NCBI GenBank assembly: GCA_964501815.1 | Contig: CAZCUR010000002.1 | Span: forward strand, 14,820-78,819 | Length of the DNA stretch: 64,000 bases | Direction of reading: 5' to 3' | Source of the DNA: Geothermobacter sp964501815 | Lineage (GTDB): Bacteria > Desulfobacterota > Desulfuromonadia > Desulfuromonadales > Geothermobacteraceae | In this document: in pieces, positions 15,903 through 24,209 of the stretch | How positions within the stretch are numbered: the first letter of the stretch is position 1 | Layout: each line of letters opens with the position of its first letter | Position numbers and translations under genes: made by a program | The notes under the pieces: model-generated | What the model saw: the letters and a program-made list of their open reading frames with translations, nothing else | What the model was told of the DNA's origin: nothing | The model's database searches: none

Positions 15903-18281
15903 TTACAAAGTCAGCTCTTTGAGGCGGTCCTGGGCCAGGGCCTGCCAGACCCGACCGCCGCTGCCTGTCTGTTCCGCGAGTTCCCGGTACAGGGCGGCCG
16001 CCTTATCCTTTTGCTTGCGGGTTTCCAGAATCTGTGCGAGACGAAACCGCGCCTGTGCGGAGAACCGGTCGTTTTGGGCGAGCTGCCGGAAATGGCTTTG
16101 GGCCAGATCCAGATGGTTCGAGCGATACGCGGCTTCGGCCAGGCGCAGCCTGTCCTCGGTTGAAAGGTCACTCAGGGAATCCTTGATCTCCAGCAGACGG
16201 GCCACCTGGTCGAACCGGCCCAGCTTCCAGCAAAACTCGGCGGCCAGGGAAAGGGCCGGGGCTGTTTCCGGGACCGGGTGCTTGTCCAGCCAGCCTGCGG
16301 CCTTGTCGTCTCCCAAAGCTTTGATTCGCGCCTGAAGCTGGAGGGGGTAGGCCCGGTTGCGGTTCTGTTCAAGTTGGAAATGTCCGGCGGCACGGTCTGC
16401 GTAATTGAGCGCTTCCTCCCACAGCCCCAGGGCGGCGAAGTTTTGGGCAATGGCCAGGGCCGCTTCTCCCTTGTGTGTCGGATTTTTGGCCCGGTCGTAC
16501 AAAAAGAGGAAAATCCGGTTGGCACGCCGGTGCAGTTCCAGCTCGGTGAAGGTTTCAGCGATGCGAACGAGAAAATCCCAGGAGATGTGCTGCTGTTGCA
16601 GGCGGTCCCGGTGCCTTTCGACCAGGGCCAGAGCTTTCAGCGGTTGCCCGTCGCCAAGGTAGGCATTGATGGCATTGGGCAGGATTTCGGAAAGAAGAGC
16701 GCCGGCATCGTTGCGCAGCAGCCCGCGGTGGGTCCGGCGCAAAAGTTGTTCGAGGCGCTTGACCGCCTCGCGGTCCCGGCCTGCCAGATGCTGCATGACC
16801 GCGACCTTGATGGCCGCTTCCATTCTCAGGTCGAGATTGTCCGCCTTTTGGGCGATCGTGTCATAGGCCTGAAGCTGCTGCTGCCAGGTGAGCTGGTTTT
16901 TGGCCGGTGCCATGATGTCGGTCAGGCGCATGAGCGCTCTCAGCGAGGCTTCGCTCTCCGGCTGTTGCCAGCGGATATCCTGCAGCTCGTCAAAGTGCTC
17001 GATCACCTCGTCCCGGGTGCGGTTCAGGGTCAAGCCGGCCAGACGGGCCAACAGTTTGCTCGATTCATCCAGTCTTTCACTCTTGGCCAGGCGCGCAAAG
17101 GCGTGGCGGGCCTGCTCCGGACGGCCGGTCTGATGAGCCGTGATGGCGTACAGGGCCAGGCTCATGGGGCTGGCCGGTTCGGGAACACCCATGTCCTGAT
17201 AAATCGCATACGCCTGCTCGTAGTGATGGGTCATGGCCAGGGCATCGGCCCTGCGGCGCCGTGCGACTGTGGTCAGGGCCGGCAGGGTTGGCTCCCGGCC
17301 GGTCAAAAGGTCCAGCGCCCTGTTGCCATCGTTGGCGGCCAGATTGGCTTCGATTTGCAAAATCCAGACGGCCTCGTTCCATTCGTCCGGCCAGAAGGGC
17401 TGGGCGTCGAGATGGGCTCGGGCCTCGAAGGGCCGGTTGGTCAGGGTCAGCAAAACAGCTTTCAGGTAGACCAGCCTGGCGCGCATCTTTTCACTTAAGG
17501 TTTCCGAACGTTTTTCCAGGACCAGGAGCCGTTCTGTCGCCTCCCGATACCGGCCGCGCCTTGTCAGTGCCTCGGCGGATGCCAGCAGTTCCGCTTCATT
17601 CAGATCGGTTGCGTCGGCATGAATGAGTGCGTCCCAGTCCCCAGCCAGCCAGGCGGTGCGAAGCTCTGCGCGCAGGCTGTCCGGTGGCGGCAGAAGGGGC
17701 AGGGAGAGCGCAGGTGCGGGCAGAATGACAAAGGGGGTGTGGGAGGCGGTCAGAAAATCCTGCCAGCGCCCCTGCCAGGGGGACTGGTAACGGCCGGTCG
17801 CCTTGAGCTCCTGGCCGATTCTGCGGAAGTTCGGCACCCCCGGCAGGTCGAATACGATGGCGGGCCGCACGGTATCGCCCTCGGTCCAGCGGATATCAAT
17901 GCTTAACCTGTGAGTCCGCATGTTGGGGGTTGCCACCGCGGTTGACGGGATGCGGCGCAACAGCACCGAAACAACCAGATCGTGGTGGTCGCGGGCGATG
18001 AAGGTTTTGACAATATGTTCGTCCTCGGGCAGAGAGCCGATGGCGCTGACGGCGGTGGTGTTTTTCAAACGGATTTCCAGTTTCTGTCCCAGGGTTCTGA
18101 GGTCCCATGCCGGGATGCGGTTGAAATCGAGAGCAAGACGCGTCTGGCCCAGGTCACTTTTGGCCTCAACGGCAGTCAGTCTGGCGTTCTCATCGGCCGC
18201 ATCGGCAGAAACGGGCCCTGCGAGCATCAACCACAACGCCGTGAGCAAAACAGGGAATGTGACGGTCAGACGATTCATCAT
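15903..18281 (-). CDS. Large periplasmic TPR protein at the head of the flagellar operon
   Basis: This protein of 792 residues starts with a signal peptide (hydrophobic core VLLTALWLMLAGP, cleavage near ADAA, residue 29). Residues about 33-150 form a beta-rich domain that looks AMIN-like (ARLTAVEAKSDLGQTRLALD). From about residue 200 to the end the sequence is helical with many TPR-like units, for example KNPTHKGEAALAIAQNFAAL and RLRLAEAAYRSNHLDLAQSH. A sigma54 promoter lies 29 bases upstream and flgB follows 13 bases downstream, so it is probably co-expressed with the rod and MS-ring genes. The layout (signal, beta domain, long TPR superhelix) resembles Campylobacter PflA, a motor-scaffold protein. 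That link is inference from architecture, not from sequence identity. Confidence 0.75.
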   Translation of the reverse strand: MMNRLTVTFPVLLTALWLMLAGPVSADAADENARLTAVEAKSDLGQTRLALDFNRIPAWDLRTLGQKLEIRLKNTTAVSAIGSLPEDEHIVKTFIARDHHDLVVSVLLRRIPSTAVATPNMRTHRLSIDIRWTEGDTVRPAIVFDLPGVPNFRRIGQELKATGRYQSPWQGRWQDFLTASHTPFVILPAPALSLPLLPPPDSLRAELRTAWLAGDWDALIHADATDLNEAELLASAEALTRRGRYREATERLLVLEKRSETLSEKMRARLVYLKAVLLTLTNRPFEARAHLDAQPFWPDEWNEAVWILQIEANLAANDGNRALDLLTGREPTLPALTTVARRRRADALAMTHHYEQAYAIYQDMGVPEPASPMSLALYAITAHQTGRPEQARHAFARLAKSERLDESSKLLARLAGLTLNRTRDEVIEHFDELQDIRWQQPESEASLRALMRLTDIMAPAKNQLTWQQQLQAYDTIAQKADNLDLRMEAAIKVAVMQHLAGRDREAVKRLEQLLRRTHRGLLRNDAGALLSEILPNAINAYLGDGQPLKALALVERHRDRLQQQHISWDFLVRIAETFTELELHRRANRIFLFLYDRAKNPTHKGEAALAIAQNFAALGLWEEALNYADRAAGHFQLEQNRNRAYPLQLQARIKALGDDKAAGWLDKHPVPETAPALSLAAEFCWKLGRFDQVARLLEIKDSLSDLSTEDRLRLAEAAYRSNHLDLAQSHFRQLAQNDRFSAQARFRLAQILETRKQKDKAAALYRELAEQTGSGGRVWQALAQDRLKELTL

Positions 18282-18309
18282 CGGTTACAAATCCTCCGAC
18301 CGGGTTGAA

Positions 18310-18325
18310 TGCCAGCGGCGTGCCA
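18310..18325 (-). promoter_or_regulatory. Sigma54 promoter for the TPR-flgB-fliF operon
   Basis: On the minus strand TGGCACGCCGCTGGCA matches the sigma54 pattern TGGCACGN4TTGC in all but one base (TGGC for TTGC), with correct GG to GC spacing. The start of the TPR gene is 29 bases downstream, and a GGAGGA ribosome-binding site lies in between. It fits the nearby gene for a FleQ/FlrC-like sigma54 activator. Confidence 0.75.
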
Positions 18326-18465
18326 ATTTGTAAGTCGTTGAAATTCATAAAGAAAAAAGGGTCGTTGTGCTGGCGCGCAAGCGGCAGGACATTCTTTTGA
18401 CAGGGGCGGGAGATGTCCGAACCCCGGAGGGAGGGAGAAAAGCAGGGTGGAAGGAATTTTTAGGT

Positions 18466-18492
18466 TAAAGCCCGGGGCGATCGGGTCGATAT
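18466..18492 (+). promoter_or_regulatory. Sigma28 (FliA)-type promoter candidate for the che operon
   Basis: TAAAGCCC, an 11-base spacer and GTCGATAT match the flagellar sigma28 pattern TAAAGTTTN11GCCGATAA with exact spacing. It ends 90 bases before the cheA start. The rest of the 301-bp gap between the divergent TPR gene and cheA (18282-18582) shows only the sigma54 promoter; I see no gene or riboswitch there. Confidence 0.5.
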
Positions 18493-18582
18493 GTGATGTG
18501 ACAGAACGCAGCGATTGCGGTCGACGACCATCAGCCTGCCTGTTGATGGTCGCGAGGGAATCAACAGCCGAGTGAGGATGCG

Positions 18583-21198
18583 ATGAGCCAGATCACCGAC
18601 GACCAGATTGAAATCATCAACGACTTTATTCAGGAAAGTCGGGATATGCTCGACAACCTCGAGCCGACCATCATTGAGCTTGGACAAAGCTGTCAAAAAG
18701 TCGACTGCTGGGCGACCCTGGGGTGCACCAACGAGTCCTGCCCACGTCACGGGCGCAGCAGTCAGGATGCCTGCTGGTTGAAGGAAGGGTATATCGGTAA
18801 CGGCGCCGGGCGTTGTGTTTTTGCCGAAAGCGAAGCCGATTGCCGCCAGTGTCAGGTCTTTGCCCTGACCAATGGCGATCCGGAGACCATGAATGCCATT
18901 TTCAGGCTGTTTCATTCCATGAAGGGGAGCGCAGGTTTTCTGGAGCTGAACAACATCGCTCATGTTGCCCATCAGGCGGAAAACCTTCTCGATCTGATTC
19001 GCCAGGGGAAAATCCTGCTGGAGCCGGACCATGTCGACCTGTTGTGCCGCAGTTGCGATTTTGCCCGGGAGGCGCTTGAACAGATAGAAAGCGCCTATAC
19101 CGATGAGGAGACCGCGGATGCCGCGCAGGCTATCGCCGCGGAGCTGGAACAGGCCATTGATGCGGCCAAAAGGGCGGCTGAAGGCTCCCAGGACCCAACC
19201 GATGATACGGACTCGAAGGAGCAAGGGAACGAGGCGGCCAACCTTGCCCTGTTGGGTGACGATATTTTGGGCAAGTTTGTTCAGGAGGGTGAAGAGCTGC
19301 TTCAGGCCGCGGAACAGCAGGTTTTGCAGTGGGAAAAAGAGCCCGAAAATCAGGACCTTGTCTCGGAACTTTTCAGGAATATTCACAGCTTCAAGGGAAA
19401 TTGCGGCTTTGCCGGCTTTGCCGCAATGGAGCAGCTGGCTCACGGGATGGAATCGGCCCTCGACCGGGCGCGCCAGGGAGAATCTCTGCCGGTACCGGCC
19501 GTTTGTGAAATCCTGCTCAAATGTATTGACCTGCTGAATGGCTCGGTTGCCGAAGTCGCGCAAAAGGGGACGGAAAACCTGGTTGACCCGGCCGGGCTTC
19601 TGGCCGAGTTGGAGCAGGTCATGCCCGGGCCGCAAACCGGGGAGACAAAGCGGGACGAAGATCCCCTTCCGGACCCGGAGGAGTTGCGCATCGCCGATAT
19701 TCTGGTCCGGCGCGGGGTCGTGGCCATGGGCACCATGGCGACCCTGATGCGGACCAAAAGCCGCCCGCTGATTGAAGCCCTGGTCGGATGCGAGATTGCG
19801 ACCCGGGAAGCCATCGACAAGGCCCTCGCTGAGGAGGCGGCGGAGCAGGCCAAACAGGAAAAAGAACAGAAAAAGGCAGAGGCCGCTGCGCAGGCGCCCG
19901 GGAAAAAGGCCGCCGCCCAAGGTACCGCCACACCGGCCAAACCGGTCAAGCCGGCCCCGGTGCGCAAACCTGCTGCGCCCCAAAAGCGGCAGGATATCCG
20001 CGTCGATCTCGAAAAGCTCGACAAGCTGATCAATCTCATCGGCGAGATGGTGATTGCGGAGAACATGCTGGTACACAACCCGGATCTTGAAGGGCTGGAA
20101 CTGGAAAACTTCAGCAAGGCCAGCCAGCAGATGAGCAAGATAGTGCGCGAACTGCAGGAGATGGCCATGGTGATCCGCATGATTCCCGTTTCCGGGCTGT
20201 TCCGGCGCATGATCCGGCTGGTGCACGATCTGTCCAACAAGACCGGAAAGAAAGTGGACCTCGAATTGGAAGGGGAGGAAACCGAAGTCGACAAGACCGT
20301 CATCGAGCAGATTTCCGACCCCCTGGTGCATCTGTTGCGCAACTCGCTCGACCATGGTCTGGAATCGCCCGAAGAGCGGCAAGCCGCCGGCAAGCCGGAA
20401 ACCGGGAAGCTCAAATTGAGCGCCCGCCATGAAGAAGGAGAAGTCTGGATCACCGTACAGGACGATGGCCGGGGCCTCGACCGCGACAAGATTCTGGCCA
20501 AAGCCCTTGAAAAGGGTCTCATCGAGGGTGACGGCAGCGAGATGAGCGACAGGGCGGTTTTCAACCTGATCTTTCAGCCCGGGTTTTCGACCGCCGAAAA
20601 GATTACCGACATCTCCGGACGGGGTGTCGGGATGGATGTCGTGCGGCAAAACCTGGAAAAGATTCGCGGAAAGATCGAAGTGTACAGCACCAAAGGCGAG
20701 GGGACGACAATCCGCCTGCGTATCCCGCTGACCCTGGCGATTATCGACGGACTGATGATTCGGGTCGGCAAGACCCGCTGTATCCTGCCGCTTCTAGCCG
20801 TCCGGGAAATTTTCCGCCCCCTGCTCGAAAATCTGACCCACACACCGGATGGTCAGGAACTGGTACGTGTGCGGGACAATTTCCTTCCGGTTTTGCGCCT
20901 GCATCGCGTGCTGGATATCGAGCCGGACTCCCGTCGCCTCGAAGAATGCGTGCTGGTGATTCTCGAACACCAGGGAGACCGGGTCTGTCTCATGGTGGAT
21001 GAAATCCTCGGACAGCAGCAGACCGTCATCAAGGGGCTGTCCGATTATCTGGGCAATGTGGACGTTGCCGCGGGCTGCACCATCCTGGGCAATGGGGATG
21101 TCTGCCTGATTCTGGATGTCGGTAGTCTCATCGACATTGTCGAAAGGGGCGACTGTATCGAACTCGAACCGGACCAGATCTATTCTCAGGCCGGCTAA
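18583..21198 (+). CDS. cheA: Chemotaxis histidine kinase CheA with two HPt domains and a Cys-rich insert
   Basis: CheA (871 residues) passes phosphate to CheY and CheB. Two HPt domains are present, with phospho-acceptor histidines H111 (FHSMKGSAGF) and H268 (IHSFKGNCGF). In the first, helices A and B are separated by an insert of about 54 residues with eight cysteines (37, 42, 48, 53, 64, 78, 87, 90), including two Cys-Trp pairs. The dimerisation helices lie around 471-550. The kinase N box is near 582-594 (LVHLLRNSLDHGLE), and the G boxes are near 627 (DDGRGLD) and 679 (GRGVGMD). The C-terminal CheW-like domain is about 714-860. A basic, Ala/Pro-rich linker (about 415-470) carries no obvious domain. 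The insert looks like the two-CW cysteine motif of some sensor proteins. Confidence 0.96.
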   Translation: MSQITDDQIEIINDFIQESRDMLDNLEPTIIELGQSCQKVDCWATLGCTNESCPRHGRSSQDACWLKEGYIGNGAGRCVFAESEADCRQCQVFALTNGDPETMNAIFRLFHSMKGSAGFLELNNIAHVAHQAENLLDLIRQGKILLEPDHVDLLCRSCDFAREALEQIESAYTDEETADAAQAIAAELEQAIDAAKRAAEGSQDPTDDTDSKEQGNEAANLALLGDDILGKFVQEGEELLQAAEQQVLQWEKEPENQDLVSELFRNIHSFKGNCGFAGFAAMEQLAHGMESALDRARQGESLPVPAVCEILLKCIDLLNGSVAEVAQKGTENLVDPAGLLAELEQVMPGPQTGETKRDEDPLPDPEELRIADILVRRGVVAMGTMATLMRTKSRPLIEALVGCEIATREAIDKALAEEAAEQAKQEKEQKKAEAAAQAPGKKAAAQGTATPAKPVKPAPVRKPAAPQKRQDIRVDLEKLDKLINLIGEMVIAENMLVHNPDLEGLELENFSKASQQMSKIVRELQEMAMVIRMIPVSGLFRRMIRLVHDLSNKTGKKVDLELEGEETEVDKTVIEQISDPLVHLLRNSLDHGLESPEERQAAGKPETGKLKLSARHEEGEVWITVQDDGRGLDRDKILAKALEKGLIEGDGSEMSDRAVFNLIFQPGFSTAEKITDISGRGVGMDVVRQNLEKIRGKIEVYSTKGEGTTIRLRIPLTLAIIDGLMIRVGKTRCILPLLAVREIFRPLLENLTHTPDGQELVRVRDNFLPVLRLHRVLDIEPDSRRLEECVLVILEHQGDRVCLMVDEILGQQQTVIKGLSDYLGNVDVAAGCTILGNGDVCLILDVGSLIDIVERGDCIELEPDQIYSQAG

Positions 21199-21240
21199 GG
21201 CCAAACGGATACGAATCAACGGAGCAAAAAGGAGTGCAAC

Positions 21241-21747
21241 ATGGAAAACAGCGCTGTCAATCTGGACCTGAACCCTGTTGAGGAAGTTGACGGTCTGAAG
21301 GGGAAATACCTCACGTTTCACATCGCCGACGAGGATTACGGCATTGAAATCCGCCACGTGACGGAAATCATCGGTATCCAGGCGATAACCGAGGTTCCCG
21401 ACATGCCCGCCTTCATCAAGGGGGTGATCAACCTGCGCGGCAATGTCATCCCGGTCATGGACGTGCGGCTGCGTTTCCGTCTGCCTGAAATCCCCTACGA
21501 AGAACGCACCTGCATTGTTGTTGTGAACATTGAAAGCAAAACCGTGGGACTGGTGGTTGACCGGGTCAACGAGGTCGTCGATATCGCTGATGCGGACATC
21601 GAACCGCCGCCCCGAACCAAGTCCGAAAGCAGCCAGTATATCCAGGGCATGGGCAAGGTTGGTGACCAGGTCAAGATTCTGCTCGACGTCGATCGTCTGC
21701 TGTGCTGCGAAGAGATTGACAAGTACAAGAGCAGCCCGGAGGGCTGA
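21241..21747 (+). CDS. cheW: Chemotaxis coupling protein CheW
   Basis: CheW (168 residues) links CheA to the methyl-accepting receptors. The CheW fold is clear from KYLTFHIADEDYGIEIRHV, PAFIKGVINLRGNVIPVMDV and VGLVVDRVNEVVDIADADI. A short acidic N-terminus of about 15 residues precedes it. It is the second gene of the operon, 42 bases after cheA, with a strong AAAAGGAG site. Confidence 0.97.
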   Translation: MENSAVNLDLNPVEEVDGLKGKYLTFHIADEDYGIEIRHVTEIIGIQAITEVPDMPAFIKGVINLRGNVIPVMDVRLRFRLPEIPYEERTCIVVVNIESKTVGLVVDRVNEVVDIADADIEPPPRTKSESSQYIQGMGKVGDQVKILLDVDRLLCCEEIDKYKSSPEG

Positions 21748-21773
21748 AAGAAAAGGGGTCCCGGAGGGGTATG

Positions 21774-22658
21774 ATGGCACACCCAGTCGCCAGTTCGAAC
21801 ATTGCGGCCGCACTGCCGGCCGGCGGTATGTACCGTATCACTGACGAAGAATTCCAGAGCATTCGTCAGCTGGTTTACGACCGTTTCGGCATCAACCTGA
21901 CCGAGCAGAAGAAATCCCTGGTGGTGGGGCGATTGCAAAAATTGCTGCGACAACATGGGTTTGCCGATTTCTCCAGTTATTTCGACTATCTCAAAAACGA
22001 TACCAGTGAAAAGGGCCTGAGCGAACTGGTCGACAGAATCTCCACCAACCACACCTACTTCAACCGGGAAAAGGACCATTTCGACTACTTCCGTGACACC
22101 GCCCTGCCTGCGGTTCTGGATCGGCTGCGGCGAGAAAGGCGATTTGATCTGCGCATCTGGTGCGCCGGCTGTTCCACGGGCGAAGAAGCCTACATGCTGC
22201 TGATGCTGATGCGGGAGGTGATGGGAAGCGAGTATGGACGCTGGCAGGCCGGTATTTTGGCCACCGACATCAGCAGCCGGGCCCTGACGGTGGCGCGGGA
22301 GGGGCGTTACAGCGACGAGGCGTTGCAACACCTGCCGGACAAACTACGGAAAACCTATTTTCGCAATCTTGGGGATGGGACCTGGCAGGTCATCGATGCC
22401 CTGCGGCAGGATGCGACCTTCCGGCGGTTCAATCTGATGAACGAAACCTTCCCGTTCAAAAAACCGTTCCACATCATCTTCTGCCGCAATGTCATGATTT
22501 ATTTCGACCAGCAGACCCGGGACCGTCTTGTCGCCCGGTTTCATCGCCATACCGAAAAGGATGGCTACCTGTTCATCGGCCATTCCGAAACCCTGACCCG
22601 TAACCAGAGCCTGTACCGGTACCTGATTCCGGCGGCCTATCAGAAAATGGAGGGGTAA
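21774..22658 (+). CDS. cheR: Chemotaxis protein methyltransferase CheR
   Basis: CheR (294 residues) methylates glutamates of chemoreceptors using S-adenosylmethionine. The N-terminal helical domain (about 20-90) ends in RISTNHTYFNREKDHFD, a CheR hallmark. The SAM-binding motif reads WCAGCSTGEEAYMLLML, and FHIIFCRNVMIYFD is the later family signature. Two ATG codons lie in a row; the second at 21774 has better spacing to the GGAGG site. It has no C-terminal TPR or other extension. Confidence 0.96.
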   Translation: MAHPVASSNIAAALPAGGMYRITDEEFQSIRQLVYDRFGINLTEQKKSLVVGRLQKLLRQHGFADFSSYFDYLKNDTSEKGLSELVDRISTNHTYFNREKDHFDYFRDTALPAVLDRLRRERRFDLRIWCAGCSTGEEAYMLLMLMREVMGSEYGRWQAGILATDISSRALTVAREGRYSDEALQHLPDKLRKTYFRNLGDGTWQVIDALRQDATFRRFNLMNETFPFKKPFHIIFCRNVMIYFDQQTRDRLVARFHRHTEKDGYLFIGHSETLTRNQSLYRYLIPAAYQKMEG

Positions 22659-22661
22659 GGC

Positions 22662-23723
22662 ATGCCGCGGCGGGTACGCGTTCTTGTCGTCGATGATTCG
22701 GCCCTGGCCCGCCAGGTTCTCAGCCGCGGTCTCTCTCTTGACCCGGAGATTGAGGTTGTCGGCGAAGCGGTTGACGCCTACATGGCAAGGGACCTGATTC
22801 TCAAACTGCGCCCTGATGTCATGACCCTCGATGTCGAAATGCCGCGTATGAACGGGGTCGAATTTCTGCGTCGGCTTATGCCCCAGTATCCCCTGCCGGT
22901 CATCATGGTCAGTTCCCTGACCAGGGCCGGATGCCAGATTACCATCGAGGCCCTGCAGGCCGGCGCCGTCGATTTCGTGGCCAAACCGGGCGGTGTGGGA
23001 GCCAACCTCGAAAGTGTCCTGGCCGAACTGCGGGACAAGGTCAAGTTGGCCGCCACCATCGATGTCAGTCACTGGCGGCAAAAGCCTGCCGCCTGTCCCA
23101 TGCCGGTCGCCATAAAACCCTCGGTTTTGAGGGCGCCCGATCTGGTTGTGGCCATCGGAGCCTCAACCGGAGGGACCGAGGCGACCCGCAAGGTCCTTTC
23201 GCAGTTGCCCGAAATTTTCCCCGCTGTGGTGATCACCCAGCATATGCCGCCGGGATTTACCGGCCTTTACGCCGAAAGTCTCGACCGTTGCTGTCGGCTT
23301 CAGGTCAAGGAAGCCGTGGACGGGGACCCGGTCCGGCCCGGTCAGGTGCTGATAGCGCCCGGCGGACTGCAGATGCGGCTGGTGCGCAAGCCGGACGGGC
23401 TGCGGGTTTCCTGTCAGCCGGGCGAGCCGGTCAACGGACATTGCCCTTCGGTGGATGTCCTGTTCGAGTCCGTGGCGGCCGTGGCCGGAGCCAGGGCGGT
23501 CGGTGTCATTTTGACCGGCATGGGGAATGACGGCGCCAGAGGGTTGCTGGCCATGGCCCGTGCCGGCGCCAAAACCATCGGCCAAGACGAACAAACCAGC
23601 GTTGTCTACGGCATGCCGAAGGAGGCGTTTCGCCTGGGAGGCGTGCAGCAGCAGCTGCCTCTGGAACGCATTCCCCAGGCCCTTGCGGCAGCGGTGAAGG
23701 GGGGCGCAGCATGTCCGACCTGA
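22662..23723 (+). CDS. cheB: Chemotaxis methylesterase/deamidase CheB
   Basis: CheB (353 residues) removes methyl groups from receptors once phosphorylated by CheA. The receiver domain (about 1-120) has the acidic pair in VVDDSALARQ and the phospho-acceptor Asp in VMTLDVEMPRMNG. The esterase domain has the catalytic Ser in AIGASTGGTEATRKVL, the His in ITQHMPPGFTGLYAE and the Asp in GMGNDGARGLLAM. The gene starts three bases after the cheR stop and overlaps cheD by 13 bases. Confidence 0.97.
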   Translation: MPRRVRVLVVDDSALARQVLSRGLSLDPEIEVVGEAVDAYMARDLILKLRPDVMTLDVEMPRMNGVEFLRRLMPQYPLPVIMVSSLTRAGCQITIEALQAGAVDFVAKPGGVGANLESVLAELRDKVKLAATIDVSHWRQKPAACPMPVAIKPSVLRAPDLVVAIGASTGGTEATRKVLSQLPEIFPAVVITQHMPPGFTGLYAESLDRCCRLQVKEAVDGDPVRPGQVLIAPGGLQMRLVRKPDGLRVSCQPGEPVNGHCPSVDVLFESVAAVAGARAVGVILTGMGNDGARGLLAMARAGAKTIGQDEQTSVVYGMPKEAFRLGGVQQQLPLERIPQALAAAVKGGAACPT

Positions 23724-24199
23724 CCCTTGGCATTGGCGACTATGGCGCATCGCGCGATCCGGCTGCCAGCATCAAGACCTATGCTTTGGGCAGCTGTATC
23801 GCCGTGGTTTTGCTCGATCCTGCGACCCGGACAGTCGGCATGATTCATTTTGCTCTGCCCGACTCCTCCATCAATGGCAAAAAGGCGCAGGACAAGCCCG
23901 GCTATTTTGCCGACAGCGGTATTCCCCTGCTGATTCAGGAAATGAGTCGGGTCAGTGGAAATGCCAATATCTCCCGCTGGGTGGCCAAGCTGGCGGGGGG
24001 CGCGGCGGTTATGAAGTGTGAAGACAACTTTAATATCGGCAAGCGCAATATTCTGGCCGCCAAGAAAATCCTCTGGGAGAAGGGAATTCGTCCCATTGCC
24101 GAGGATGTCGGCGGCAATTACAGCCGCACGGTTGTGGTTCCGGTCGGTACAGGAGAGGTCATCGTTTCCTGTCCGGGGCGCGGGCAGTGGAAAATCTGA
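23711..24199 (+). CDS. cheD: Chemoreceptor glutamine deamidase CheD
   Basis: CheD (162 residues) deamidates glutamines of chemoreceptors. The catalytic Cys is C29 in YALGSCIAVVLLD and the partner His is H46 in VGMIHFALPD. The conserved KLAGGAAVM core is also present. In other bacteria CheD binds CheC and changes its phosphatase activity. That matters here, because CheC/CheX-like proteins are encoded further down the same operon. Confidence 0.95.
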   Translation: MSDLTLGIGDYGASRDPAASIKTYALGSCIAVVLLDPATRTVGMIHFALPDSSINGKKAQDKPGYFADSGIPLLIQEMSRVSGNANISRWVAKLAGGAAVMKCEDNFNIGKRNILAAKKILWEKGIRPIAEDVGGNYSRTVVVPVGTGEVIVSCPGRGQWKI

Positions 24200-24209
24200 G
24201 GAGCCAACG

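Noticed and set aside
18371..18386. GG-N10-GC match (TGGCGCGCAAGCGGCA) on the plus strand as a sigma54 promoter for cheA
   Set aside because: Three of the other conserved bases are wrong and it lies about 200 bases from the start; the sigma28-type site nearer to cheA fits better.
18460..20649. Long antisense reading frame of 729 codons opposite cheA
   Set aside because: It lies wholly opposite a clear CheA gene, has a composition expected from the reverse of high-GC codons and shows no known motif. Similar long antisense frames lie opposite motA/motB, fliM, flgE and hom.
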